A stretch of 64,000 nucleotides of DNA from Globicephala melas. Taxonomy: Eukaryota > Chordata > Mammalia > Artiodactyla > Delphinidae. The DNA lies in contig NC_083314.1 of NCBI RefSeq assembly GCF_963455315.2, positions 26,084,013-26,148,012 of the forward strand, given 5' to 3'. Both the position numbers and the translations under genes were made by a program. This document shows, piece after piece, positions 12,092 through 24,384 of this stretch. The notes under the pieces were generated by a model. The model was not told where the DNA came from. It did not search any database and saw only the letters and a program-made list of their open reading frames with translations. The first letter of the stretch is position 1. Each line of letters begins with the position of its first letter.

Positions 12092-13024
12092 CTCTGCCTA
12101 GATTAGTAATGCAACCCTTGCCCATCCTCTAAACATCTACCTGCACAAACCACAAATTTCCCAAGAGAGTACATTGATCTTGGGCCTGTGATGTCCCAAA
12201 TCTGTTCCCATTGCCAGGATGTCGCACTGCTCTGCCAGAGTCACTCCTTCTGAGGAGCTACTGCTACTCCCAGACCACAGCCAAGGGCTAGGACATCACG
12301 CCTGGGTAGCCAAGTATACTGCTCAATCTTGAACCTGGTCTATGAAGCAAGAGTGCCACATGCAAAACAAAATAAAGCAACATGAGCTGTAAGTTGAAGC
12401 AGGAGGAAAGAGAGGAAGGGTTCCCAAATTATATTCCTGAAATGTTTAACGCAAGTCAGTGCTGCTTGCTTCATTGAAAATGATCTTTATGAGTTTCTGA
12501 TTAGAAAGAAAATGTTTCTGGGAATCTGGATTCAAGCTGTGTGAAGGTGAGTGCGATTTAAGTGACTGCATGGCAGAGAACTGAGTAATTCTAAAAGCTG
12601 CTTTAAAGAAAACAAAGGCATAGAGAAAAAAGGCAGGAAAGTGTGGAACACAAATCTCAGAAAGTCCATTGCAAATAAAAGGGCTTAGGATAGCCTTCAA
12701 AAGAATCCAGGTCAAAATGACAGAAAGAAGGGAGAGAAAACAGGGTTCCAGGGCAGTGCTAGGCAAGCTGAGTTGATGATGGGGTAGCTGTGACACGTGA
12801 AGCAGTTATAACCAAAGAACACGGGTAGGCGTGTGAGGCGCCACACGAAAAGACATGATTCCTCAAGAGACCAGTCAGGGCTGTGGCATAGAGCCCAGCC
12901 TTGAGACTAGAAAATGGAGATGTACTACGCAAACAGAAGAGCCATAACAGAGGCTTTGAGGTGCACCTAGAGGGAATTTGTTAGAACTCGAGGCAAGGCT
13001 GAGTGTCAGGAATTAATACCCACG
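12092..13024. other. Unique intergenic sequence
   Basis: No gene supported. The open frame on the minus strand at 12446-12796 has no recognisable domain. Confidence 0.4.
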
Positions 13025-13425
13025 CTGTTTGTTATGAGCTGAACTGTGTACACCTCCACCAAATCCATATGTTGGAATCCTAACCTCCTAATCCTAATCC
13101 TAATGTGACTGTATTTGGAGACAGGGACATTAAAGAGGTGATTAGGTTAAAATAAGTCCATTAGGATGGGCCCTAATCAAATCTCACTGGTGTCCTTATG
13201 AGAGGAGGGAGTTCAGACACCAGGGTGTACATGTGAGGACACAGGGAGAAGACAGCCGTCTGCAAGATGAGGAGAGAAGCCTCAGAAGAAACCTGTTCTG
13301 ATCTTGGACTTCTACCCTCCAGAACTCTGAGAAAACAAATTTCTGTTGTCTTAGCCACCCAGTCTGTGGTATTTCTTATGGCAGCCCTAGCAGATGAATA
13401 CACCATTCTACTACGGTGCGTAGTT
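13025..13425 (+). repeat. MaLR/MLT1-type solitary LTR-like remnant
   Basis: Opens GTTATGAGCTGAACTGTGTA and closes GGCAGCCCTAGCAGATGAATAC, with the internal order GTGACTGTATTTGGAGACAG, GGGCCCTAATCAAAT, GGACACAGGGAGAAGACAGC and ACAAATTTCTGTTGTCTTAG. This matches a roughly 400-nt ancient LTR family. There is no internal viral coding sequence. Confidence 0.6.
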
Positions 13426-14044
13426 TGTAATCTGAAATTCTCTCTGGCTGTGGTGAAACTTAACCCTGTACTTGATCTGACTTTGTTGGCTAAACCACAG
13501 GGTTGTGTTGGAAAAAGCACAGTAGCAGAGAAACCTTAGGGGCAGGGTCAAGACAGAAGAATTTTGTTTCCATTGGAGAAATGGCTTCCTTCTTACCCAT
13601 GGGACTGAAAGGAAGTTCTTCACACTCTTGCCCCAGAGGCAGGAGCGGGCAATGTCATGCATTTCTTTATTGTTCACATTTTAACATTAGGTCCAGCAGG
13701 ACCTTTCTAATGCATAGATGGATACAAATTTTTAATGAGATTTGTTAAAATAAAAGATGCAAATAAAGACTATACTGCTTAGTGAATTTGTTTATTTTTC
13801 CCAAGCAAAGACAGTTCCCTGTACCACTAATGCCCTAATTAAAAAAATAAAACATATTGTGGTTAGAGAGCCATAATATAAATGACAAACTCTGAGGTCT
13901 TAGCTGGGATGCAGTAGGAGCTGGCTGACTGGGAGGGCTCTTGCTTTTCCCTTCTTTGTTTCCCAAGAAGGAATTTTTTTAAGACAAAAAGAAAAAAAGT
14001 TAAACAGCCAGCTATAATAAAATGAGACGGAAAATAACTTTATA
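13426..14044. other. Unique intergenic sequence
   Basis: No gene or confident repeat. Confidence 0.4.
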
Positions 14045-14600
14045 AATATGATATTCTGAGGAGCCAGAGTAGGGAAAATTGCAATAGGGAAATGTGTCCT
14101 TTTAGATCTGTCATCTGAAGAGCTTTGAATATCACTCTAAAGACCTCAGATTTTATTTTGTAGACATGATGAGGCATCAAAAGTGCAAAGAGGTAATCAT
14201 ATCGGTAGTTTAGAAAGTTAGCTATGAGGGGTTCCCTGGTGGCCTAGAGGTTAGGATTCCAGGCTTTCACTGCCATGGCCCGGGTTCAATCCCTGGTGGG
14301 GGAACTGAGATGCCACAAGCCATGTAGCGCAGCCAAAAAAAAAAAGAAAAGAAAGCTAACTGTGAAAGCCAGAAGGAGGGGATTGTGAGACAGGTTAGGG
14401 CCCAGAAGTAGGGAAAACAATTAGGAGGTTTTACAGCCCCAGAGAGAGATGAATAGGTCCTGAATGAGGGCAATGGCCATGAAAATTGGGAAAGCAGATG
14501 GATTATTCCAGAGATATTCAAAGGTCAAAGCAGAAGGAATAGGTGATTTGTTGAAATGAGTGGGGCTAGGAGGAGAGAGTTGTGAAAGGTGAAGTCAGGT
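14045..14600 (-). repeat. L2-like remnant split by a SINE
   Basis: Phrases such as TTTGAATATCACTCTAAAGACC and TTAGGAGGTTTTACAGCCCCAG match the reversed LINE-2 region that I recall. The SINE at 14229-14350 interrupts it. Confidence 0.4.
14229..14350 (+). mobile_element. Short tRNA-derived SINE
   Basis: GGTTCCCTGGTGGCCTAGAGG start, B-box-like GGGTTCAATCCCTGG and a poly(A) tail. Its target-site duplication, AGAAAGTTAGCTATGA before and AGAAAGCTAACTGTGA after, is diverged but clear. Confidence 0.85.
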
Positions 14601-14940
14601 TTTCTGGATTAGGTAGTGTTTTAGTTTCCCATGATTGCTCTAAAAAATTATCACAAATCTAGTGTCTTAAACAACACAAATTTATTGTCTTACCGTTCTG
14701 GAGGTCAGAAGCCTGACATGGGTCTCATTTGGCTCAAAACAAGGTGTAATAGGGCCGTATTCGTTTCTGGAGGCTCTAAGGAAGAATCTATTTCTTTGCC
14801 TTTCCCAGTTTCCAGGATGCCTGCATCCCTAGGCTCACGGCCACCTTTTTCTGTGTTCAAATCCAGCAATGGCACACTGAGTCCTTCTCTCTTTGCATAG
14901 CTGACCCTTCCATCGTCACATCTCTCTCTGACCATAGTCA

Positions 14941-14975
14941 GGAAAGATTCTCCACTTAGGAAAGATTCTCCACTT
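14941..14975 (+). repeat. Tandem duplication of an 18-nt unit
   Basis: GGAAAGATTCTCCACTTA occurs twice in tandem directly before the SINE; a third partial copy (AAGATTCTCCACTTT) begins at 15187 after it. Confidence 0.9.
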
Positions 14976-15186
14976 TTTTTTTTTTTTTTTAATTTCAGTA
15001 CGCGGGCCTCTCACTGCTGTGGCCTCTCCCGCTGTGGAGCACAGGCTCCGGACACTCAGGCTCAGCGGACATGGTTCACGGGCCCAGCCGCTCCGCGGCA
15101 TGTGGGATCTTCCCAGACTGGGGCACGAACACGTGTCCCCTGTATCGGCAGACGGACTCTCAACCACTGCGCCATCAGGGAAGCCC
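14976..15186 (-). mobile_element. Cetacean-type tRNA-derived SINE
   Basis: Nearly the same body as the copy at 182-387, reversed, with its poly(A) tail as the T-tract at 14973-14990 and the head ending at 15186. The third copy of the target unit after it is the target-site duplication. Confidence 0.9.
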
Positions 15187-15580
15187 AAGATTCTCCACTT
15201 TTTAAGGACTCATGAAATTAGACAGGGCCCACCTGGAGAGTCCAATCTTCCCATTTCAAAGTCTGTAACCTTAATCACACTGGCAGAGCTCCCTTTGCCA
15301 CCTAAAGGAACATATTCACAGGTTCCCAGGATTAGGTTGTAGACATGTGAGGGAGACGTTATTCTGCCTATTATAGGTATCAAAGAGCAGAACTTTTCAA
15401 ACGGACCCATTAGTGGGCTGTGAAATGAATTTCATAGGCTACTACCAGTATTTTTTCTTTAAAGGGGAATAGAAATTAATAGAGTACAATGTATACTAAG
15501 AGTATTAGTGTTTCGTGAAACTTCAGTTTAGTTTTTTATGTGTGAGTATACTGGATTGTGATATAAAATGTATTTCTTTC

Positions 15581-15849
15581 TTTTTTTCTTTTTTTCCCCA
15601 CATCTTTACTGGAGTAAAAATGCTTTACAATGTTGTGTTAGTTTCTTCTGTACAACAAAATGAATCAGCTATATGTATACATATATCTCCATATCCCCTC
15701 CCTCTTGAGCCTCCCTCCTGCCTTCCTTATCCCACCCCTCTAGGTGGTCACAAAGCACCGAGCTGATCTCCCTGTGCTATGCAGCAGCTTCCCACTAGCC
15801 ATCCATTTTACATTTGGTGGTGTATATACGTCAATGCTACTCTCTTACT
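15581..15849 (-). mobile_element. Truncated L1 3' UTR
   Basis: Antisense L1 3' UTR only (ATGTTGTGTTAGTTTCTTCT, then TCCCTGTGCTATGCAGCAGC). Flanked by a target-site duplication TAAAATGTATTTCTT at about 15563 and again at 15851. Confidence 0.85.
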
Positions 15850-15947
15850 TTAAAATGTATTTCTTACTGAGGGTCGTGGGCAAAAGTGAAAGCCATTGAC
15901 TTAGACAAGAAGATGATGAGAGTGTTAAGCAAAACAGAACATAATGT

Positions 15948-16205
15948 TAACAGCTAACATTTATTGAATGTTTGCCATGAGTGTGCCTATTCTAAGTCTT
16001 AACATTCATTAACTTGTGTAACCTTTCCAACTATTGATACACTAGATCCTTCCATTATCTCCATGCTGTGAATGAGGAAATGGTGAGAGATTGAGTGTCT
16101 TGCCTAAAGTCACACAGCTAGAAAATGGTATTGCTGGGATTTAAAATCAGACAGGTCAGTTCCTAGCTCCTAAGTCTGTATATTTAACACCATTCTGCTG
16201 TGTCT
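15948..16205 (-). repeat. MIR SINE remnant
   Basis: Reverse MIR: TGTTTGCCATGAGTGTGCC, GAATGAGGAAATGG, AAAGTCACACAGCTAG and CTGCTGTGTC follow the MIR order from 3' to 5'. Confidence 0.75.
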
Positions 16206-16306
16206 AGGGCCCCCAGGGTGTGAGAAGGAAGGCAATCTTGCCCTTCTTCATCCTGCTACCCTGAGAACTTTGCCCATACATAGTATCCTATTTAAAATAG
16301 TTGATG

Positions 16307-16443
16307 CTGGGAATTCTCTGGCGGTCCAGTGGTTAGGACTCAGTGCTTTCACTGCCAGGGCCAGGGTTCAATCCCTGGTTGGGGAGTTCAGATCCTGCAA
16401 GCCCTGTACTGTGTGGCCAAAAAATTTAAAAATTAAAAAAAAA
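16307..16443 (+). mobile_element. Short tRNA-derived SINE
   Basis: GGGAATTCTCTGGCGGTCCA head, GGGTTCAATCCCTGGTTGG B-box region and an A-rich tail. Confidence 0.8.
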
Positions 16444-16882
16444 AGGAAATGCTAATAACTTCACAGCAGAAAATAAACTTCTTACATAACTCCAGGTATG
16501 GGTGTGTACTGGGAAAAGAAGAGGAAGGTTCTCTCAATCCAAAGTACAGCGACCTTCTCTCTACAGGCTGCTAGCCTGAACTGTACCTAGGAGCCTAAGT
16601 GTAATACACATCATTAAGACTAATATGCACAAAATTAATATAGTTCCCTTAAGCAACAAAGGGCTTACCAATAGATAATGTTCTTAGACATGCAATACGC
16701 CATATATCATGAATACAAACTATATTTTATTTTGATGATAACTATTCTATTTTTTGTCATAGCAATCAAATAATAAGTTATTAACCACCATTCCCTTTGC
16801 TGTGGAATTAGGGAAGAAGAGAGCTGATCCTTTCCCTTGGAGAAAGGGTAAGAAATAAAAGATATGAAATGCTGATTTTTCT
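16444..16882. other. Unique AT-rich sequence
   Basis: No gene or confident repeat. Confidence 0.4.
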
Positions 16883-17063
16883 TTTTTTTTTAAATTTTAT
16901 TTATTTGGCTGTGTCAGGTCTTTAGTTGTGGCGCACAGGCTCTAGAGCCATGGGCTTAGTTGCCCTGCGACATGTGGGGTCCCAGTTCCCCGACCAGGGC
17001 TCAAACCCATGTCCCCTGCACTGGAAGGCAGATTCTTAGTCACTGGACCACCAGGGAAGTTCC
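16883..17063 (-). mobile_element. tRNA-derived SINE
   Basis: Reversed copy with the T-tract at 16883, GGCACACAGGCTC-type body and the CCAGGGAAGTTCC end. The flanking ATTTTTCTTTT occurs on both sides as a target-site duplication. Confidence 0.85.
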
Positions 17064-17380
17064 TCATTTTTCTTTTTGATCAACTTTGTGTCAAAGCCTT
17101 TAAGTTAAAGAAAACAAACAAACAAAAAAAACACTTAGGGAAACTTATTTCCCCATCCATAAAAAGGAGGTAATAATAACTATCTCAGAATGTGAGAATT
17201 TGATGAGATGATGTACATGAAAATTGTTTTGCAAGCTATAAGGTGCTAAGGTGTGAATTAACTATATTTGTGATTTTATTTGTTTATCAAACATTGATAT
17301 AATACTTAATACAAGCCTACCATTGTTTCAAGTGCTTTGCAAATATTTCTTTATCTAATGCTCAAAAAACCTCTATGAGG

Positions 17381-17714
17381 GGGCTTCCCTGGTGGCACAG
17401 TGGTTGAGAGTCCACCTGCTGATGTAGGGGACACGGGTTCGTGCCCCAGTCCGGGAAGATCCCACATGCTGCGGAGCAACTAAGCCCGTGCGCCACAACT
17501 ACTGAGCCTGTGCTCTAGAGACCGCAAGCCACAACTACTGAGCCTGCGTGCTAGAACCCGTGCTCTGCGACGAGAAGCCACCGCAACGAGAAGCCTGTGC
17601 ACCTCAAGGAAGAGTAGCCCCCACTCACCACAACTAGAGAAAGCCCACACACAGCAACGAAGACCCGTTGCAGCCAAAAATAAATAAATAAAGTAAATTT
17701 ATTTTAAAAAAAAA
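17381..17714 (+). mobile_element. Long-form tRNA-derived SINE
   Basis: GGGCTTCCCTGGTGGCACAG head, repeated ACAACTACTGAGCCTG body units and an AATAAATAAATAAA tail. The target-site duplication CAAAAAACCTCTATGAG lies at 17363-17379 and again at 17715-17733. Confidence 0.9.
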
Positions 17715-17732
17715 CAAAAAAAACCTCTATGA

Positions 17733-17858
17733 GGGAATTCCCTGGAGATCCAGTGGTTAGGGCTCCGCGCTTCCATTGCAGGGTTCACGGGTTTGATCCC
17801 TGGTCAGGGAAGTAAGATCCCCATATGCCGCATGGTGCAGCCAAAGAAAGAAAGAAAG
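17733..17858 (+). mobile_element. Short tRNA-derived SINE
   Basis: GGAATTCCCTGGAGATCCAG head and a (GAAA)n tail. It sits directly against the downstream duplication of the preceding SINE. Confidence 0.85.
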
Positions 17859-17910
17859 ACAACTTTGTAAGTGTCTCTTATTATTCTCATTTCATAGACG
17901 AGGAAACTGG

Positions 17911-18018
17911 GAGCTCCCTGGTAGCTTAGTGGTTAGGATTCTGGGCTTTCATTCCTGTGGCCCAGGTTCAATCCCTGGTCAGGGAGAGATCCTGCAAGCT
18001 GTGAGGCCAAAAAAAAAA
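17911..18018 (+). mobile_element. Short tRNA-derived SINE
   Basis: GAGCTCCCTGGTAGCTTAGT head, GGTTCAATCCCTGGTCAGGG and a poly(A) tail. Target-site duplication AGACGAGGAAACTGG / AGATGAGGAAACAGG. Confidence 0.9.
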
Positions 18019-18150
18019 GATGAGGAAACAGGCATGGAAAGGTTAAGAAATTTGCTTCCCCGCATAAAGCTAGTAAGAAATGGAAAAGGGCTCGACCTCT
18101 AGCAGCCTGGCTCAATTCTGTGCCCTGAACCACTCTGCTATATCGCATCT

Positions 18151-19299
18151 ATTAGGAATATTAGGATGGAAACTTTGCCCCCACGTGTCAAAGGAATCAG
18201 GTAGGTGGAAGTCAAATGAGATCTCTAGCTTCTAATCTAACTATTGTCATCTCTCTATTTCTTTCCATTTTGTTTGTTATCGAAAGCCAGGGTCTATGCA
18301 AGACTTTGCTCCTGGTGGTAACACTGATGTTAGACCTTGAAAACCAGTTTATTATTTATTACTCTGATTAACCTCATACTTTCGATGTTCCCTTTTCTTT
18401 ATAATGTTTCCTTTCATTATACAGCATCTTCTCATCTACTTCCTTACATTATAAAAAGACTGACATTTATTCAGTGGAAAACTATGGAGGAAACCAGAAA
18501 ACATGACCATCATGCAAACTTCAGATTATGTACAAACAATGTGTGATTCCTTTTTGAAGTGAAATATGTAATATTAACTCTCAAGGATGCTCAAAAGATT
18601 TTTTAATGGGTAGGGGGTTCTCAGAATTCTAGGGTACAGAGCCCATTCTACCTTCTGGTAAGCTGTCCTTATCCCAGTAATGTGTCTTCTACCCCCGAGT
18701 CAAGTGTAACTCTATCCCAGGACTTGGACTTTGTTGAAGGTATAAAATAGCAAAATTTGTTTGGACATGTGGGAATGAGAGCTAGAGATGAACAGTTGAA
18801 AATAGTTGGTAAAACAAGGATAAAGAAACTGCGAAAGCTGTGTTGATTCCGGCAACAAAAAGTCAGGAAGGGATGGCTGTTAACATGAAGGCTGTGAAGG
18901 AAAGCGAAAAGAGAAGAAAGGGTAAGAGTGAAGGAGCCTCTATGATAATATGAGATTCTGTTGGTGGAAGCATTTGGTCACAGGGAAAACCCTAAACAAA
19001 CACTATGTTACTGTCAATGTCCTATTTTTGAATTAGGAGACATTAATTGAGCACATATTAAGTGCTGCTAGCTGCTTGGAATACAAAGATAAATATGACC
19101 AGTCTATCTAGTGAAAACATGTTTTACATACAAAGAGTGGCTGGTTTGAATTTTGAGTGTATTTCACAAACTATTAAATAAGTCCAAGAGTGCACCTTTA
19201 TGTTACCTGTAGCAGGCACTCTATGAATATTTATCGAATTGAAATATTAGAGATGGATAGGACCTGCTTCAAAATACTTAACTACTGATGCATTCATTC
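18151..19299. other. Unique intergenic sequence
   Basis: No gene or well-supported repeat. Confidence 0.4.
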
Positions 19300-19490
19300 A
19301 ACAAAATATTTTATTGTGGTTGAATATGCATAACATAAAATTTACCAGTTGACCATTTTCAGGTGTTCAGTGACATTAAACACAATTCACAAGGTTGTAC
19401 AACCATCACCCCCATCCATCTCCAGAAGTTTTTCATCTCAAAGTAAACCCTGTACCCGTTAAACGATAACTCCCCATCCCCCCATTCAAC
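19300..19490 (-). mobile_element. Ancient L1 3' fragment
   Basis: TAACATAAAATTTACCA, GGTTGTACAACCATCACC and CTCCCCATCCCCCCATTC are the reversed 3' UTR signature of old L1 copies. Confidence 0.6.
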
Positions 19491-20040
19491 AGATTTTTAT
19501 GTATTCCTTCATTCAAAAAATATTTACTGAGCACCTATAATTCAGCCCGATTCTCCTCATTGTGGGAGGTCTGTGTTACAGAATGAACAGGACAGATGTG
19601 TTCTGCACTCCTGCAGATACAATAGAGGGAAGGAGAGTAGCAGGACAGTAACAACAGGTGGGGGGCTAACATCGCTCCCCACTCAGCGGACCTTTTGCAT
19701 TGGCAGCGCTCCTTTGAGGTAGGTCTGTATTATGAACAAGTGTTAGGACAAGGGAGGTGCGATCGCCATGGGGGATAAAGCTCAGCCTGGAGGATAGAAC
19801 TTGGTCAGGGCATCAGGATTACATTGAGACCTGAAACTTGAGTGGGGTTAGCCAGACCAAGAGTTTTCCCAGCACAGGGAAGGACACCGAGGCTGGCCCT
19901 GGGAACAGATGGGTCCCGCCGGGTTCATGAAGTACGGAGAAACCCAAGGTAAGACTGCAGAGGCAGCAGGAGCCACCTCCTGTAGGGCCCGGGACGGTTC
20001 CCCGCTCTATCTCCAGGGCAGCGGTAAGCCGCTCAAGTGC
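19491..20040 (-). repeat. L2-like remnant
   Basis: TCATTCAAAAAATATTTACTGAGCACC is the reverse complement of the LINE-2 terminus; further diverged L2-like phrases continue to about 20040. Confidence 0.5.
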
Positions 20041-21280
20041 TTTAAGCTGAGTCTTAAAAAGATTCACCATTCTTGTGAATTGTAAATGAATGATTCACTC
20101 CCTGCAGCTCTGTATTATCATGCTGATGGCAAGTGCTGCTAACTTTGAACACCTGTGATAGAAAAACTACTAGTTTTTACATTGTAGAATCTTTCTGTAC
20201 TTGTGTTTGAAAGTTCCTGTTCTGGGAATTCACATTTAAGTAAACGATATAACCTGACTCAAGGTCTGATGAAAGATAAAACTAGAAATTAGTTTCATTT
20301 TGCACCCCAACAAACCTCCCCTAGGTTGGGAAAAAATCATATCACTTTTCAGATACCCACAAAGTGTGAGCCTAAAACATAACTGGCCGCCATCTCTCAA
20401 CTTGGGGATTTGTGTCAATTCCCTCAGTTCCTCCTGGACAAATGTAAATTAAGATTCTGTTTACAAAGTGCTTAATTAGCCTGCCTAGGCAAAATTATCC
20501 ATCGTAATTTGAGAGTGAATTTGCTTCAAACTCATCTGTTGTAGGACGGCTGGCCTGCTCTACTATTGATGTAATAAAGGCCAGGTTCAGAATTTCAGTT
20601 TCTGGAGGGGAAAACATGGATAAGGTAAGCACCTCTGAGGTGAAACTCCATTCTGCACCGTTAGATTCTGCTGCTCTTAGCCGACAGTGCCTCAATATCC
20701 ATCCCAGGTGGATGGCAAGCTAATTCTTCACCACTGGATGGGCAGTCAGTGACTTTGTGTTCACATTTGAAAGCACTGCACTCTTTTTTTTAGTGCCTTA
20801 TCAGTTTTAATATTTTAATTTTTTACAATAATAACAATGCTTCCGCAGAAGTAAGGTGAATAAGGCACCTGGTTATCTTTTTCCTTTAGCAAGAATGGTG
20901 CTTGTGAACTTTGTGCACAGATAAGCATTCAAGAGTCAAGAATCTCTCTGGACTATTTGTTTAAATATGACTTTACTCCAGGAGAAAGATGAACTGAGCG
21001 TGGTCTGAACACCCAATCAGAAGAGGGGTAGCTTATTAACCCAGCCAATACCATGATCTTATTCCCAGAGCTATCAAACTTAAATCGTAAAGACCCAAGA
21101 AACACTATGTTATTTCCACTCAATTTCAGATTGAGATAGGTAGATAAAAACTTCCCCCTTCTTTTTTTCCCTAAAGTCTATGTATCATAAATAAGTAATA
21201 ATTACATGTATACCATACATTGACATTTTATAGTTTAGTATTTTCACGTACGTGACTTTCACCTCTCAGGGGTAGATAGA
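20041..21280. other. Unique intergenic sequence
   Basis: No supported gene or repeat. Confidence 0.4.
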
Positions 21281-21295
21281 ACATTATCATTTTAT

Positions 21296-22191
21296 TTTAT
21301 TTTTAATTGAAGTATAGTTGATTTACAATGTGTTAATTTCTGCTATACAGCAAAGTGACTCAGTTATACACATACATACATTCTTTTTTATATTCTTTTC
21401 CATTATGATTTATCACAGGATATTGAATATAGTTCCCTGTGCTATACAGTAGGATCTTGTTGTTTATCCATTCTAAATGTAGTAGTTTGCATCTACCAAC
21501 CCCAAACTCCCAGTCCACTCCCTCCCTCCCCCACCAACCCTTGGCAATCACAAGTCTGTTCTCTATGTCTGTGAGTCTGTTTCTGTTTTGTAGATAGGTT
21601 CATTTGTGCCATATTTTAGATTCCACATATAAGTGATATCATATGGTATTTGTCTTTCTCTTTCTGACTTACTTCACTTAGTATGATAGTCTCTAGTTCC
21701 ATCCATGTTGCTGCAAATGGCATTATTTCATTCTTTTTATGGCTGAGTAGTATTCCATTGTGTAATATAAATGTACCACATCTTCTTTATCCATTCCTCC
21801 ATCGATGGACATTTAGGTTGTTTCCATGTTTTGGCTATTGTGAATAGTGCTGCTATGAACATAGGGGTGCATGTATCTTTTTGAATTATAGTTTTGTCTA
21901 GGTATACTTCCAGGAGTGGGATTGTTGGATCATATGGTAATTCTATTTTTAGTTTTCTGAGGAACTTCCATACTGTTTTCCATGGTGGCTGTACCAATTT
22001 TTATTCCCAGCAACAGTGTAGAAGCGTTCCCTTTTCTCCACACCCTCTCGAGCATTTGTTATTTGTAGACTTTTTAATGATGGCCATTCTGACTGGTGTG
22101 AGGTGATACCTCATTGTGGTTTTGATTTGCATTTCTCTAACGATTAGTGATGTTGGGCATCTTTTCATGTGTCTACTGGCCATCTGTAAGG
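21296..22191 (-). mobile_element. 5'-truncated L1 insertion
   Basis: Antisense L1: 3' UTR from 21296 through the end of ORF2 to CTACTGGCCATCTGTAAGG at 22191. A clean 15-nt target-site duplication ACATATCATTTTAT-like (21281-21295 and 22192-22206) brackets it. The coding frames are broken. Confidence 0.9.
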
Positions 22192-22329
22192 ACATTATCA
22201 TTTTATAGGTTAAGAGACTGAAGTTGAAGGAAGGAAGCAACTTTGCCTAAGGTACCTGGCTTGTGAGGGATATAGCCATTTGCTGAGCTATGCCTATCTA
22301 CAAAGGCTCATTTATTCCACATGTCACGT

Positions 22330-22600
22330 GTCCTGAATGCTTACCTCTCAGGCTAATCTAAGAACATAAAATGAACTAGACATACAGCAGTGTCCCCTTG
22401 AGAAGGTCAGTCAGTAGGAGACAGACACAGAAACAGATCATCATAAAACCATGGGGCAAGAATAGCACTGGAGATTTTGGAAGCTCCAGGGAGGCATACC
22501 TAATACAGTAAAAAGTGAGGGGGGTTGGTGCTGGCAGTCAGGAAGGTCTTCTTGGAGGAGGTGACACCTATACTGAATCTTAAACAGATTAGAATAAGCA
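22330..22600 (-). repeat. L2-like remnant
   Basis: GGAGACAGACACAGAAACAG, GGGAGGCATACC-like and GTCTTCTTGGAGGAGGTGACACC follow the reversed LINE-2 order. Confidence 0.5.
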
Positions 22601-23859
22601 AGTCCTAGCCTTATACAATCTCATTATCACTGTGAGGATGAGATAATGATATAATATTTATATGTGTAATATATGATAAGTAATTAAGAAATGATGCGAT
22701 GATGCAGCTAAGGCAGTGACTCAGGGAGATGACCCGTAGGAAATACAGCATTATTACTTTTTGCTAAGAAACAAAAAGTTGTAAAGACTCTCATACATAC
22801 ATTTTCTGTCTCTGTCTCTGTCTGTCCACGTGGTCCTGTAACTGGGCCACCTCTTGACAGTTAAGCTCTACCTATCAAGGCTGCCTGCTTTCCTCCCACA
22901 CATCACCTCCCCTTGGATTACAAATTTCCTGTTGTGATCCTGTACTCTTCAGAACTCTCCTGGATATTCAGTTTAACCCTGTTTCAGTGGTATAAATAAG
23001 TAGAGGGAATTGGAACAAGTTTCCAGGCCTGACATGTTGCTAAGGTTTTCTTTGGTTCTATGACTTAATTCACGTGTCTCTTAATCTGTTTGTGACCATT
23101 TTTGGGGTGAGTGGGATGAAAGGAACGGGTTAGAGGTTGAATGCTTTATGTATACTTGTCCCAAAAGCCCCCAAAGCTAGGCATTGCACAACTTCTCTCC
23201 CTTAGTAAAGACTGTGCCCCCTCCCACAAAATATTCCATCTCCATTCTCATGTCAGCACTGTTTAGAAAATTAACCCAATATTTACCAAGACTGCGTGGT
23301 CATGTCAGAGTCCAAATAAACATCACTGTCATTTAAAAAAACCCTCAGAATCTTAAGTGATCTTTCTTCACAGATCCTTTACCCTTCTCAAGACTATACA
23401 AACCCATTTGACCTTGTCAGAGCAACCTTCATCCCTTCTCACTTGAAATAACCTCCTACCTGGTCTTCTCGCCCACGCTCGCTTCAAGACTCTCTAGCCA
23501 GGGCTTACAAACAGATGGACGAAGACGTAGTTTTTTTGGCCTGCATAGTGTCGGCCAGCTCCAAAATTCAGGGGATGTCATAGAAAAATGAAGATTTCCC
23601 ATGTCCTTTAAAAATGGGAAACCTGGCAATCCTGAGTCCTGTTCCCACATGGTCATAGAGTCATAGGGACCCTTTAGATAGGGTCCTTCGCTCTAGTTCT
23701 CTGAAATCTTCATCACTCCCAAGGTGCCCCTGACCTGAGACCAAGTGACACTTACGTGTCTCATCATGACTTCAGTTTTTCTTACACCTGGATCTCTTCA
23801 TTCATTTATATATCCTGCCTAGAACCTGTAGGCATGTGAGTTTTCCATACTCTTCTGCC
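22601..23859. other. Unique intergenic sequence
   Basis: A few AT-rich blocks near 22640-22680; no gene seen. Confidence 0.4.
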
Positions 23860-24345
23860 TTACATGATCTTTCTAAAATTTGGACCCAATCATGCCACTT
23901 CTCATATTAAAATTTTTTAGTGCCCTCATTCCCCACCTCTTTATCAGTGGATGAAGCTACAACTTCTAGCTTGGCTGGGTTCTTTTCAATCTGCCTCTTT
24001 GTTCCCTATAACCCTTCCCTACCTTTACCCCTACCCTTGCTCATGCCCACTTCCCCCAAACTTTATACTCCAGCCATACTGAATTCTAGCTATAGCAATG
24101 ATTCTCACCTCTGTGCATTTGCAGAGGCTGTTCCTACTGCCTGGAATGTCCTTCCTTCTCTCTCAACCTCCTCAATTTTGAAGAGTCAACCTTTTCAAGT
24201 GCCTTTTCCCACAAGAAGCCCCCTAACCCATTTCCCAAACTGAATACACACCACTATCGTAGCACTCTCATAATATACTACTCTTGTAATATAACGGTTG
24301 GCTGTCTCTTTCTCCTATACTATACACTATGAAATCTTGCTGGAA
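23860..24345 (+). repeat. LINE-2 3' fragment
   Basis: Sense LINE-2: CATTTGCAGAGGCTGTTCCT, TGCCTGGAATGTCCTTCC, CCTTTTCAAGTGCC and AAGCCCCCTAACC appear in family order. The open frame in it is a coincidence of low stop density. Confidence 0.6.
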
Positions 24346-24384
24346 TTAGAACATGTCAGTTCTGACTTTGAAACTCTATCGCTG

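Larger units (their letters stand above)
14610..15385 (-). repeat. MaLR-type LTR-like remnant split by a SINE
   Basis: The same family as 13025-13425 but reversed: AGTGTCTTAAACAACACAAA, GTTCTGGAGGTCAGAAGCCT, and TTATTCTGCCTATTATA at the far end. The SINE at 14976-15186 separates its halves. No viral coding sequence is present. Confidence 0.5.
17265..18150 (-). repeat. MIR remnant broken by three SINEs
   Basis: Reversed MIR pieces at 17265-17380, 17859-17910 and 18033-18150 read in order (TTCAAGTGCTTTGCAAATAT, TATTCTCATTTCATAGACGA, AGGTTAAGAAATTTGC, CACTCTGCTATATCGC). The gaps are exactly the three SINEs listed next. Confidence 0.75.
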
